A DNA stretch of 64,000 bases from Buchnera aphidicola (Anoecia oenotherae). GTDB lineage: Bacteria; Pseudomonadota; Gammaproteobacteria; Enterobacterales; Enterobacteriaceae. The notes beneath the pieces were generated by a model. That model saw only the letters and a program-made list of their open reading frames with translations. It searched no databases and had not been told where the DNA came from. Position numbers and translations under genes: made by a program. Every line of letters begins with the position of its first letter. The stretch's first letter is position 1. This document shows, one piece after another, positions 1-8,654 of the stretch. The DNA lies in contig NZ_CP033012.1 in the NCBI RefSeq assembly GCF_005080765.1, positions 298,711-362,710 of the forward strand, given 5' to 3'.

Positions 1-658
1 GCAGAGTAAATGGAATTTATTGAATAAGTTTACAGGATGGAATGATGTTGAATTATCTGATTTAGGCAAAAAAGAAGCAGTAAAAGCTGCAAATTTATTA
101 AAAATGAATAAAATTAATTTCAATTATTCATTTTCTTCAATGTTAACGAGATCTATTCATACTTTATGGATTATTTTAAAAACATTAAATAAAACTTGGG
201 TTACTGTAGATAAAGATTGGAAGTTAAATGAAAGACATTATGGTGCTTTACAAGGATTAAATAAAGATGAAATGGTAAAGAAATATGGAGAAGAAAAAGT
301 ACATAAGTGGAGAAGAAGTTATAAAATATCACCGCCTAAAATAAAAAATTTTAATAGTTTATTTTCTGGATATGATGAACGTTATGAAAATATAGGATTA
401 AATAATTTTCCTAAAGGAGAAAGTTTGGAGTTGACTGAAAAAAGAGTAGTTGAATTTTGGAAAGAAAAATTGTTACCACATATGAAATTACAAAAAAAAA
501 TAATTATAGTAGCCCATGGTAATTCTTTAAGAGCATTAATAAAATATTTAGGAAATATTGACGATGTATTAATTAGTAGATTAGATATTCCAACTGGATC
601 TCCTATTGTTTATGAATTTAATAAGAATTATCTTCCAATAAGATACTATTTTTTATAA
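1..658 (+). CDS. gpmA: 2,3-bisphosphoglycerate-dependent phosphoglycerate mutase, 5' end outside window
   Basis: Glycolytic enzyme interconverting 3- and 2-phosphoglycerate in the cytoplasm. The reading frame is already open at base 2 and begins with residues QSKWNLLNKFTGWND, which match the segment just after the LVRHG motif of E. coli GpmA. Roughly the first dozen residues, including the phosphorylated histidine, therefore lie outside the window. A TTG at base 20 can look like a start but is internal. Visible family features are the LNERHYGALQGLNK segment and the second catalytic histidine in AHGNSLRAL near the C-terminus. The protein ends normally with a TAA. pfkA follows on the same strand after about 385 bp, so co-transcription is uncertain. 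The family assignment is firm. Confidence 0.95.
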   Translation, partial: QSKWNLLNKFTGWNDVELSDLGKKEAVKAANLLKMNKINFNYSFSSMLTRSIHTLWIILKTLNKTWVTVDKDWKLNERHYGALQGLNKDEMVKKYGEEKVHKWRRSYKISPPKIKNFNSLFSGYDERYENIGLNNFPKGESLELTEKRVVEFWKEKLLPHMKLQKKIIIVAHGNSLRALIKYLGNIDDVLISRLDIPTGSPIVYEFNKNYLPIRYYFL

Positions 659-1043
659 AAAAATTAAATATAAATTTAAGCATAATAATAAAATAAAAGA
701 TTTAAAATAAATAAATTTTTAATTTAGTGTCATATCAATTAATACGCATATCAGTTTATAGTAGTATTTTGTTACATATATTATATAGATTTAATCAGTA
801 CTAATAATTACGAGTAAATCAGTAGAATTAAAAATAAATATATATACTATATATTTAAATGTTAAAGTTCTGGTTTTTTATCAAAAAATAATAAAAATAC
901 ATATTGTTTTAATTAAAATTAGTGAAATAATTTATAAAAATGTTAAAGATAAATTATTTATATCTCGTTAAGACTAAGTTATCTGGTTACTAATATATTA
1001 ATAAATTTATGTTTAACGTTATATTTAAAGGGTTATAAAGTTT
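659..1043. other. gene-free spacer gpmA-pfkA
   Basis: This 385 bp stretch is very AT-rich with frequent stops in all frames. I see no RNA gene, no clear terminator and no recognisable gene remnant. It must hold the pfkA promoter, but I cannot place it with confidence. Confidence 0.6.
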
Positions 1044-2006
1044 ATGAAAAAAAAAATAGGTATTTTAACAAGTGGTGGTGATGCGCCAGGGATGAATGCT
1101 GCTATTCGAAGTATTGTAAGAACAGGTATAATGGAGGGATTAGAACTATTTGGGATATATGATGGATATTTAGGTTTATGCAAAAATAGAATAGTTAAAT
1201 TAAATAGTGATAGTGTGTCAAATATGATTAATAGAGGAGGTACATTTTTAGGGTCTGCTAGATTTCCAGAATTTAATTTAGTAAAAAATAGATTGATTGC
1301 AATAAATAATATAAAAGAAAAAGGAATAGATTATCTAGTTATTATAGGAGGAGATGGATCTTACATAGGAGCGAAAAAACTAACAGAATCAGGAATTCCG
1401 TGTTTAACTATACCGGGAACTATTGATAATGATGTTGTAGGAACTGACTATGCCATTGGGTATTTAACTGCACTAGAAACAGTAGTAGAGGCAATTGATA
1501 GGTTGCGCGATACTTCTTCATCACATCAAAGAATATCTATAGTAGAAGTAATGGGACGTAGTTGTGGGGATTTAACTTTAGCTGCATCTATTGCAGGAGG
1601 ATGTGAGTTTATTGCGTTACCAGAAATTAAGTATGTTAAAGAAGATTTACTTAAACATATAAAAAATAGATTATCTAAAGGAAAAAAACATGCGATTATA
1701 GCTATAACAGAACATATTTGTAATGTAGAAAACTTAGCTAGATATATAGAAAAAAATACTAAAAGAGAAACGAGAGCTACTATTTTAGGACATATTCAAA
1801 GAGGAGGTAAGCCTATAGCTTACGATAGAATTTTAGCATCTAGAATGGGTTCTTATGCTATAGATTTAATAACAAAAGGTAATGTTGGAAAATGTATTGG
1901 AATTAAAAATGGAAAAATGGTAAATTATGATATTAGTTACGCTTTGAAAAACATGAAAAGACCTTTCAAAAGTGATTGGTTTAATTTAGCTAAAAAATTA
2001 GTTTAG
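1044..2006 (+). CDS. pfkA: ATP-dependent 6-phosphofructokinase
   Basis: Phosphorylates fructose 6-phosphate to fructose 1,6-bisphosphate, the committed step of glycolysis. The 320 aa length equals E. coli PfkA. The N-terminus has the ATP-binding segment GILTSGGDAPGMNAAIR, followed by GGDGS (about residues 102-106), the catalytic segment IPGTIDNDVVGTDYA (about 124-138, with the catalytic Asp) and MGRSCGDLTL. The ATG start lies directly before a run of ten A bases encoding MKKKIG, as in the family. It is convergent with tpiA, and a strong hairpin separates the two. In E. coli-related gene orders fpr lies between pfkA and tpiA. It is absent here. Confidence 0.98.
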   Translation: MKKKIGILTSGGDAPGMNAAIRSIVRTGIMEGLELFGIYDGYLGLCKNRIVKLNSDSVSNMINRGGTFLGSARFPEFNLVKNRLIAINNIKEKGIDYLVIIGGDGSYIGAKKLTESGIPCLTIPGTIDNDVVGTDYAIGYLTALETVVEAIDRLRDTSSSHQRISIVEVMGRSCGDLTLAASIAGGCEFIALPEIKYVKEDLLKHIKNRLSKGKKHAIIAITEHICNVENLARYIEKNTKRETRATILGHIQRGGKPIAYDRILASRMGSYAIDLITKGNVGKCIGIKNGKMVNYDISYALKNMKRPFKSDWFNLAKKLV

Positions 2007-2347
2007 AAGATGTTTGTTTAATTGAATGTATTTTTTTGTTGTTTATAGAACTAATAATATAGTTATTTTAAGAAATGATTGATGTTTACAGATAAGTAAA
2101 TTTATTTATTTTTTTATTTTAATTTTATAAATTTTATATATTCATAAAATATAATGTATTAATTATTTAATTAATACGTTTTCTAACGTATTAATTGTTG
2201 TTATTTATATTATATATATATAGATAATTGTTGTAACGATGACATTTTTTATATCTATAAAAAATAGTTATAATTGCATAAAAAAAATGTATAACTAATT
2301 GTTAATTATAATAATTTTATATATGAATAATGAATTCATAAAAATTT
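2007..2347. other. gene-free convergent spacer pfkA/tpiA
   Basis: This 341 bp stretch lies between two genes that end facing each other. It holds the hairpin listed at 2169-2196 and otherwise only AT-rich sequence. In related genomes fpr can occupy this place. I see no readable remnant of it. Confidence 0.6.
2169..2196. terminator. bidirectional hairpin terminator between pfkA and tpiA
   Basis: A perfect 12 bp stem (AATTAATACGTT / AACGTATTAATT) closes a TTCT tetraloop. It lies midway between the convergent 3' ends of pfkA and tpiA. The plus-strand flank after the stem is moderately T-rich. The stem is AT-dominated, so strength is uncertain, but symmetry and position fit a shared terminator. 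Confidence 0.6.
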
Positions 2348-3136
2348 TTATTTATCTATTTTATTAGATTTTACTAAAATATTATTAAATATTTTTTTAT
2401 TTAAAGAAGCATTTCCAATTAAACAACCATCTACATTTTTTTTATTTAAAAATTCATTTACATTTTCTTCGTTAACAGAACCTCCATAAATTATATAAAA
2501 ATTGTCTATATTAAAATTTTGAAATTTAATAACATAATTTTTTATGAAAGTATGCAATTGTTGAATTAAATCTGGATCAGCAGATTTTTTAGATCCAATT
2601 GACCAAATTGGTTCGTAAGCAATAATAGAATTATTAAATATAGTTTTATTTTGTTTATCTATACTAGCAATAGCATTTAATTGACTTAATATTATTTCTT
2701 CTGTTTTTCCGCAATCTTTTTCTAATTGATTTTCTCCAAGGCATAAAATGGGAATAATACCTTTTTGTTTAGATAAAATAAATTTTTTTGCAATAATGTC
2801 ATTGTTTTCCGAATGATAGTAACGGCGTTCTGCATGTCCTATTATAGTATATTTTATGTTAATATCAGATAACATATTTACCGATGTTTCTCCAGTATAT
2901 GGTCCTTGCTTATGAATATCTATGTTTTGTGCTGATATTTTACAGTTAATATTTAATTTTGATACTAGTTCTTGAGCATAATTTAAATAAATATTTGGAA
3001 GAGCTAATATAGTTAAATTTTTTTTTATCTTTAATGATTTATCTTTTATAAATTTAAAAAATGAATTTAACTTATTTTTTGTTCCGTTTAATTTCCAGTT
3101 TCCTATAATTATAGGTAATGTGGTTTTTTTTTTCAT
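2348..3136 (-). CDS. tpiA: triosephosphate isomerase
   Basis: Interconverts dihydroxyacetone phosphate and glyceraldehyde 3-phosphate in glycolysis. The protein is 262 aa against 255 in E. coli. It carries the substrate-binding lysine in IGNWKLNGTK near the N-terminus, the catalytic His in GHAERR (about residue 100), the catalytic Glu in AYEPIWSIG (about 174) and the phosphate-binding loop YGGSVNEENV near the C-terminus. The start codon is followed by three AAA codons in an A10 run. It lies downstream of rpsA on the same strand with a strong hairpin between them, so it probably has its own promoter. The ihfB gene that usually follows rpsA is missing. Confidence 0.98.
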   Translation of the reverse strand: MKKKTTLPIIIGNWKLNGTKNKLNSFFKFIKDKSLKIKKNLTILALPNIYLNYAQELVSKLNINCKISAQNIDIHKQGPYTGETSVNMLSDINIKYTIIGHAERRYYHSENNDIIAKKFILSKQKGIIPILCLGENQLEKDCGKTEEIILSQLNAIASIDKQNKTIFNNSIIAYEPIWSIGSKKSADPDLIQQLHTFIKNYVIKFQNFNIDNFYIIYGGSVNEENVNEFLNKKNVDGCLIGNASLNKKIFNNILVKSNKIDK

Positions 3137-3174
3137 TTTTTTAAAGGAATGTAGAAGTTGTTTATAGTTAGAAG

Positions 3175-3210
3175 AACTAAATTGCTACTTATTGAAGTAG
3201 CAATTTAGTT
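3175..3210 (-). terminator. long perfect hairpin between rpsA and tpiA
   Basis: A 16 bp perfect stem with an ATTG loop (plus strand), containing ATTGCTACTT / AAGTAGCAAT. It lies between the 3' end of rpsA and the start of tpiA, both on the minus strand. The sequence after the stem on the minus strand is only moderately U-rich (TTCTTCT). It could be the rpsA terminator or a structured tpiA leader. Termination is more likely because it is at the end of a transcription unit. Confidence 0.55.
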
Positions 3211-3357
3211 GTATAGAAAAATAAAATATTAAATAAAATATTTTATTTTAAATAGTATCTAATACTATTAATGCAATAATTGAATGTTATTTGATTTGTT
3301 TTTAATAAATGTAAAAAATAAAATATTGTAATGATTATTTAATCATTTAAATATTGA

Positions 3358-5034
3358 TTACTCATTATTTTTTGCAGCTTTAAACGCTTCCATCATAGCA
3401 TTCGAAAATTTTTCTTTTTTTGCTGTACTAGAGTGTGTTGTGTCGTTTTTTTCTTTTTCCAACTTGGTTTTATTTGGAATAATAGTTAAATAAACTGTTC
3501 TATGTTTTTTATCTACGTTATTTATTTTTGTAGAAATAATATCATTTATTTTATATTTTACATTAATATTATTATTTTTTTCAGATGATTCAGGTAATTT
3601 TACGATTCCATGAATATTATTTTTCATTTTTGTTATAATTCGTGTTTCTTCTATTTTTTTAATTTCTGTTGTAAAAGTACTATTTTTTTTCTTTAATTTT
3701 AAATAAAAATTTAAAGGATCTTCTTGTAATTGTTTTATTCCTAGAGATATTCTTTCTCTTTCAGGATCTACTTGAAGTACAATTGCTGTAATTTCTTCTC
3801 CTTTTTTATATTTTTTTATAGTTTCTTCTCCAGAAGAATTCCAGTCAATATCGGATAAATGTACTAGACCATCTATTCCACCCGGAAGACCAATGAATAT
3901 TCCAAAATCAGTAATAGATTTTATTTTTCCTATTACTTGAGTTCCTTTTTTGTGAATTTCTGAAAAATTTTTCCATGGATTTTTTTTACACTGTTTTATT
4001 CCTAGAGATATTCTTCTTCTTTCTTCATCTATATCTAGTACCATGATTTCTACAATATCATTTACATTAACTACTTTAGAAGGATGTATATTTTTATTAG
4101 TCCAATCCATTTCAGAAACGTGAACTAATCCTTCAATTCCTTCTTCTATTTCAACAAAACATCCGTAATCTGTTAAATTTGTCACTCTTCCTTTTAGGAT
4201 AGTTTTTTCTGGATAACGATTAGAAATAGCTATCCATGGATCCTCTCCTAGTTGTTTTAGTCCTAATGAAACACGAGTTTTTTCACGATCAAATTTTAGA
4301 ATTTTTACTGATATTTCGTCTCCAATACTAACTATTTCGTTAGGATGTTTAACTCTTTTCCAAGCCATATCCGTGATATGAAGTAGTCCATCAACTCCTC
4401 CTAAATCTACAAAAGCGCCATATTCAGTTAAATTTTTTACTATTCCTTTTATTTTTAGTCCTTCTTGTAGTTTTTCTAACAACTGATTTCTTTCAGCACT
4501 ATTTTCGTATTCAATGACTGCTCTTCTAGAAACTACTACATTATTCCGTTTTTTATCTAGTTTTATTACTTTAAAGTCTAAATTTTTTCCTTCTAAGTGC
4601 ATTGTATCTCTTACTGGTCTTACATCAACTAAAGAACCTGGTAAAAAAGCTCTGATTTCATCTAGAGAAACTGTAAATCCGCCTTTTACTTTTCCATCTA
4701 TTGTTCCATTAATAGTTTTTTTTTCTTTAAAAGATTGTTCTAGCAACAACCAAGATTCATGTCTTTTAGCTTTTTCTCTAGATAGTATTGTTTCTCCAAA
4801 TCCATCTTCTATTGTATCTAGCGAAACTTCGGTTAAATCTCCTATAGAGATATCTAATTCTCCTTTTTTATTTTTAAATTGTTCGATTGGAATAGATGAT
4901 TCAGATTTTAATCCAGCATCTACTATTACGGAATCTTTACCTATAGATATAATTATTCCTTTTAGTATTGATCCTGGAGCGGTTTTTATTTTTTGAAAAG
5001 ATTCTTCAAGTAATTGAGAAAATGTTTCGGTCAT
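3358..5034 (-). CDS. rpsA: 30S ribosomal protein S1
   Basis: RNA-binding ribosomal protein needed to load most mRNAs on the 30S subunit. At 558 aa it matches the 557 aa of E. coli S1. Six S1-type OB-fold repeats can be followed. Repeats 3-6 carry the signatures GIVKNLTEYGAFVDLGGVDG, GRVTNLTDYGCFVEIEEGIE and GKIKSITDFGIFIGLPGGID, and the final repeat is the most diverged and lysine-rich. The start MTETFSQLLEES fits the family. It follows cmk on the same strand with about 107 bp between, as in the E. coli cmk-rpsA pair. The leader carries a TA dinucleotide tract immediately upstream of the start. ihfB does not follow. Confidence 0.98.
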   Translation of the reverse strand: MTETFSQLLEESFQKIKTAPGSILKGIIISIGKDSVIVDAGLKSESSIPIEQFKNKKGELDISIGDLTEVSLDTIEDGFGETILSREKAKRHESWLLLEQSFKEKKTINGTIDGKVKGGFTVSLDEIRAFLPGSLVDVRPVRDTMHLEGKNLDFKVIKLDKKRNNVVVSRRAVIEYENSAERNQLLEKLQEGLKIKGIVKNLTEYGAFVDLGGVDGLLHITDMAWKRVKHPNEIVSIGDEISVKILKFDREKTRVSLGLKQLGEDPWIAISNRYPEKTILKGRVTNLTDYGCFVEIEEGIEGLVHVSEMDWTNKNIHPSKVVNVNDIVEIMVLDIDEERRRISLGIKQCKKNPWKNFSEIHKKGTQVIGKIKSITDFGIFIGLPGGIDGLVHLSDIDWNSSGEETIKKYKKGEEITAIVLQVDPERERISLGIKQLQEDPLNFYLKLKKKNSTFTTEIKKIEETRIITKMKNNIHGIVKLPESSEKNNNINVKYKINDIISTKINNVDKKHRTVYLTIIPNKTKLEKEKNDTTHSSTAKKEKFSNAMMEAFKAAKNNE

Positions 5035-5141
5035 ATTTTATATATATATATATATTATTTAATCTTTTTAATTTCCATATTTTTGTTAAGATATAGTACA
5101 TTTTTCTAAAATTTTCCATTTTTTAGGGCTATTTTTCTAAT

Positions 5142-5816
5142 TTAGAATAAATTAAATTTAGATTTAATATATTTCATTGAAATATTAAACATTTCAGTTG
5201 TATTAATATAACTGGTATCTAATATTATAGCATTTTTTGATGGTTTTAAAGGAGATATTTTTCTAAAAATATCAAGATTGTCTCTTTTTTGAATTTCAGA
5301 ATATGTTTTTTTAAAATTAGTAATTATTCCTCTTTTTTTCAATTGAAGCATTCTTCTATAAGAACGAATTTTTAAATTTGATATTAAAAAAAATTTAAGT
5401 TTAGAATCAGGAAAAACTACAGTACCCATATCTCTTCCATTAGCTACTAAGCCAGGATTTAATCGGAATGATTTTTGAATATTTAACAATATATTCCGTA
5501 TTTCTGGAATTTGTGATATTTTAGAGGCAAGCATAGAAGTTTTTTCTGTAAAAACATTATTTGTAATGTCTTTTTTGTTATAAATTACTTTAAATTTTTT
5601 TTTTTTTATAAATAAAAAGCAATTTAAATTTTTTGCAATAAAAACAACTTTTTTTGGTATAATAACAGATGAATATTGTAAATAAATAAGAGCAACAGCT
5701 CTGTATATAAAACCAGATTCTAGTGAAAACCATCCTATTTTTTTAGATATTTTTTTACATAAAGTACTTTTTCCTGAAGCGCTCGTTCCATCAATAGTAA
5801 TTACTGGAATATTCAT
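5142..5816 (-). CDS. cmk: cytidylate kinase
   Basis: Phosphorylates CMP and dCMP to diphosphates for nucleotide supply. The 224 aa protein (227 in E. coli) begins with VITIDGTSASGKSTLCKKI, the P-loop of the family. Further signatures are LESGFIYRAVAL (CMP-binding region), ANGRDMGTVVFPDSKLKFFL in the middle, and the lid-region arginines in RRMLQLKKRG. The C-terminus ends with the usual DTSYINTTEMF pattern. A 13-base A run (coding strand) at 5595-5607 sits in the middle of an intact frame. It is upstream of rpsA and downstream of aroA on the same strand, matching the E. coli order aroA, cmk, rpsA. Confidence 0.97.
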   Translation of the reverse strand: MNIPVITIDGTSASGKSTLCKKISKKIGWFSLESGFIYRAVALIYLQYSSVIIPKKVVFIAKNLNCFLFIKKKKFKVIYNKKDITNNVFTEKTSMLASKISQIPEIRNILLNIQKSFRLNPGLVANGRDMGTVVFPDSKLKFFLISNLKIRSYRRMLQLKKRGIITNFKKTYSEIQKRDNLDIFRKISPLKPSKNAIILDTSYINTTEMFNISMKYIKSKFNLF

Positions 5817-6118
5817 AATATTTGAATAGAATAAATTTTTAATTAAAAGATTATTGTTATTTTTTTAAATATAAATATATGTTATACATATACATACAAA
5901 TACATTAAATTATTTAAAAATAGTATCTGGTTTTTATTAGATAACTAAAATTAATTAATTTTATTTTTATTTTTAATAAAAATCTATTTCTATAGAAATT
6001 TTTTATTTTAAATATAAAATATTATTTATATATATATATATTAATAATACAAATCTTATTTTTAAGATATTTATATAAGATATAGACATACGAAAATTTT
6101 TTGTAAAATGCACTATAT
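5817..6118. other. gene-free spacer aroA-cmk
   Basis: This 302 bp spacer is almost purely A and T and includes a TA dinucleotide run near 6025-6040. No gene, RNA or convincing terminator is visible. Confidence 0.6.
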
Positions 6119-7405
6119 TTAATTATAGAAGCTTATGCTATTAAAAGCAGAGAAATAATTTGGAAATGTTTTTGCTACACAATCTGGATTTATTATGTTA
6201 ACTGATTTTTCTGATAAAGGTATAAGAGAAAAACACATTGCCATTCTATGATCGTTGTATGTATTAATAGAAGATGGAATAAATTTTTTAGGAGGAGTAA
6301 TAGAAATATAATCTTCACCTTCTACTATTATAGCACCAACTTTTTTTAATTCAGTAGACATTGCATGCAATCTATCTGTTTCTTTAACTCTCCAATTATA
6401 TATGTTTCTAATAGTTGTTGTTCCATGAGAAAATAATGCTACTATAGCAATAGTCATGGCTGCATCAGGAATATCATTCATATCCATATCAATTCCATGT
6501 AATTTTCCTTTGGAACATTTTACAAAATTTTCTCCCCAAAATATTATAGCACCCATTTTTTGAAGTATATGAATAAATCTAATATCTCCTTGTATGCTAT
6601 TTTTATATATATTATTTAAAACAATATTTTTACCTTTAATAGCTGCTGCTGCTAAAAAATAAGTAGCTGAAGATAGATCGCTTTCTATATAGTAAAGTCT
6701 TGGACTAAGATAAGTTTGTTGTCCTGTAATATAAAATTTTTTATAATTTTCATGTTTTATTTTTATTCCAAAATGTTGAATGATTTTTAGTGTCATTCTT
6801 ATATAGGGAATTGACACTAATTTATTTGTTACTGTAATAGTAGTATCATTTATAGCTAATGGAGATGCTATTAAAAGTGCTGATAAAAATTGGCTAGAAA
6901 TATTTCCACGTATTGAAATGTTTCCTCCAATAAATCCTCCTTTGGTATGTATTGGTGGGAAGCCTTCTTTTTTCATATATTTAATTTTAGCTCCTCCTTG
7001 TTTTAGACAGTCAATTAAATCTCCTATAGGACGTTCTTGCATTCTTTTATCACCAGTAATAATAAAATCATTATTAACTAAAGATAAAACTGCTACTAAA
7101 GATCTTATAGCTGTTCCTGCGTTTCCTAAGAATATAGAGGATTTTTTATTATTTTTAAAATTTATTCCGTTTCCATACATATGACAAATAGATTTATTTT
7201 TTTCTAAAACATAATGTATACCTAAGTCTTTTAAAGCTAGAAGCATGTATTGGGTATCATAACTATCTAATAAATTTATTAGACTAGTTTTTCCGTGAGC
7301 AAGTGCAGACATAAGAAGTACTCTATTAGAAATACTTTTTGAACCAGGTAAATCTATTTTCCCTTGAACATAAGAAATAGGTTTTATAGTTAAAGATTTA
7401 TTCAT
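6119..7405 (-). CDS. aroA: 3-phosphoshikimate 1-carboxyvinyltransferase (EPSP synthase)
   Basis: Transfers the enolpyruvyl group of phosphoenolpyruvate to shikimate 3-phosphate in the chorismate pathway. It thus contributes to aromatic amino acid supply. At 428 aa it is full length (427 in E. coli). Visible signatures are PGSKSISNRVLLMSALA near the N-terminus (shikimate 3-phosphate and PEP binding), LGNAGTAIRSL (about residues 92-102), RPIGDL, SSQFLSALL and the late motif NWRVKETDRL with substrate-binding residues. It follows serC by about 75 bp on the same strand, which reproduces the E. coli serC-aroA operon. Retention of this step is typical for aphid nutritional symbionts. Confidence 0.98.
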   Translation of the reverse strand: MNKSLTIKPISYVQGKIDLPGSKSISNRVLLMSALAHGKTSLINLLDSYDTQYMLLALKDLGIHYVLEKNKSICHMYGNGINFKNNKKSSIFLGNAGTAIRSLVAVLSLVNNDFIITGDKRMQERPIGDLIDCLKQGGAKIKYMKKEGFPPIHTKGGFIGGNISIRGNISSQFLSALLIASPLAINDTTITVTNKLVSIPYIRMTLKIIQHFGIKIKHENYKKFYITGQQTYLSPRLYYIESDLSSATYFLAAAAIKGKNIVLNNIYKNSIQGDIRFIHILQKMGAIIFWGENFVKCSKGKLHGIDMDMNDIPDAAMTIAIVALFSHGTTTIRNIYNWRVKETDRLHAMSTELKKVGAIIVEGEDYISITPPKKFIPSSINTYNDHRMAMCFSLIPLSEKSVNIINPDCVAKTFPNYFSAFNSISFYN

Positions 7406-7480
7406 ATATTGAAGTTCCTAAAAGAAAAAATTTTTTTATATTTTAAATATTGTTTACCATTTAAATAATAATTAACTAAA

Positions 7481-8572
7481 TTATCCATATTTTTTTTCAA
7501 AATATTTCATATATTGAGATAGCTTTTTTACTCCATTAAAAGTCATAGCATTATAAATAGAAGCTCGCATACCACCTATTGAAGAATGCCCTTTTAAAAA
7601 TAAAAGACCATTTTTATGTGTTTTTTTTAAAAACAGTTCATTTAATCTTTCATCTTTTAAGAAAAATGAAACATTCATAGATGATCTATTCTTTTTTGCA
7701 ATTGAATTAGTATATAGTGAACTATCATCTATTGTTTTGTATAATAGATTTGATTTTTTTTCGTTTATTTTTTCAATTTCTTTAATTCCTCCCATTTTTT
7801 TTATCCATTCAAATACTAAACTTGCTACGTATAAAGAAAAAGTAACTGGAGTATTAAACATAGATTTATTTTTTAAAATAGTTTGATAATTTAAAATAGA
7901 TGGACAATGTTTATTACATGTTTTGATTAAATCTTCACGAATGATAACTATTGTTACACCAGACGGTCCTATATTTTTTTGAGCACTAGCATATATTATT
8001 CCGTAATCTTTAATATTTATTTTTCTAGATAATATACTTGAAGAAAAGTCAGCTATTACTGCAATTGATTTATTAAAATTTGGTCTTTCATATATAGAAA
8101 TACCTTCTATTGTTTCGTTTTGACAATAATGAATATAGGATGTTTTATTATTTATTTTCCAGTCTTGCATCGGTAAAATGGAATGTTTTCCATCTTTTAT
8201 TCTACGCACATTTATTAATTTAGAAGAGCATAAACGTTGAGATTCTATAAATGCGCTTTTAGACCAGTAACCACTGTTAATATAGTTTGCTGTGTGAGTT
8301 GTATTTAATAAATTCATAGGAACAGCGTAAAATTGAGCTCTAGCTCCTCCAGAACAAAACAATATTTTATAGTTTTCAGGTATATTCATTATTTTTTTTA
8401 GATTTTTTTTTGCTGTTTCAAACATATCAATAAAATCTTTAAAACGATGACTTATTTCAATAATAGAAACTCCTAAATTATTCCAGTTTTTAATATTTTT
8501 AGAAATAATATTTAAGACTTTTTTTGGAATCATAGCTGGTCCAGCACTAAAATTATAAATTTCACTATTCAT
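7481..8572 (-). CDS. serC: phosphoserine aminotransferase
   Basis: PLP-dependent transaminase converting 3-phosphohydroxypyruvate to phosphoserine. In E. coli it also acts in pyridoxal phosphate synthesis. The 363 aa protein starts with MNSEIYNFSAGPAMIPKKVL, the canonical N-terminus of the family. The PLP-binding lysine is in YASAQKNIGPSG (about residue 198), and GGMRASIYNAM near the C-terminus is the conserved phosphate-binding region. It lies between serS and aroA on the minus strand with short spacers (82 and 75 bp), consistent with a serC-aroA operon. Confidence 0.98.
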   Translation of the reverse strand: MNSEIYNFSAGPAMIPKKVLNIISKNIKNWNNLGVSIIEISHRFKDFIDMFETAKKNLKKIMNIPENYKILFCSGGARAQFYAVPMNLLNTTHTANYINSGYWSKSAFIESQRLCSSKLINVRRIKDGKHSILPMQDWKINNKTSYIHYCQNETIEGISIYERPNFNKSIAVIADFSSSILSRKINIKDYGIIYASAQKNIGPSGVTIVIIREDLIKTCNKHCPSILNYQTILKNKSMFNTPVTFSLYVASLVFEWIKKMGGIKEIEKINEKKSNLLYKTIDDSSLYTNSIAKKNRSSMNVSFFLKDERLNELFLKKTHKNGLLFLKGHSSIGGMRASIYNAMTFNGVKKLSQYMKYFEKKYG

Positions 8573-8654
8573 TTTTTTCTCATCTAGTATTTAAATTATA
8601 AAAATTATTAATATAATATGTTTTTGAAAAATTAAATATTAATTTAATCAATTT

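Noticed and set aside
20..22. TTG as start of gpmA
   Set aside because: The frame is open from base 2 and its translation continues upstream in agreement with E. coli GpmA, so the true start is outside the window.
4514..4996. 160-codon open frame antisense to rpsA
   Set aside because: It is fully inside the conserved rpsA gene, hydrophobic/serine-rich without family resemblance and without its own ribosome binding site.
5035..5062. TA dinucleotide tract before rpsA as an origin-like or promoter element
   Set aside because: Such tracts are frequent in spacers of this composition (also near 6030, 26575 and 47360) and have no other supporting element.
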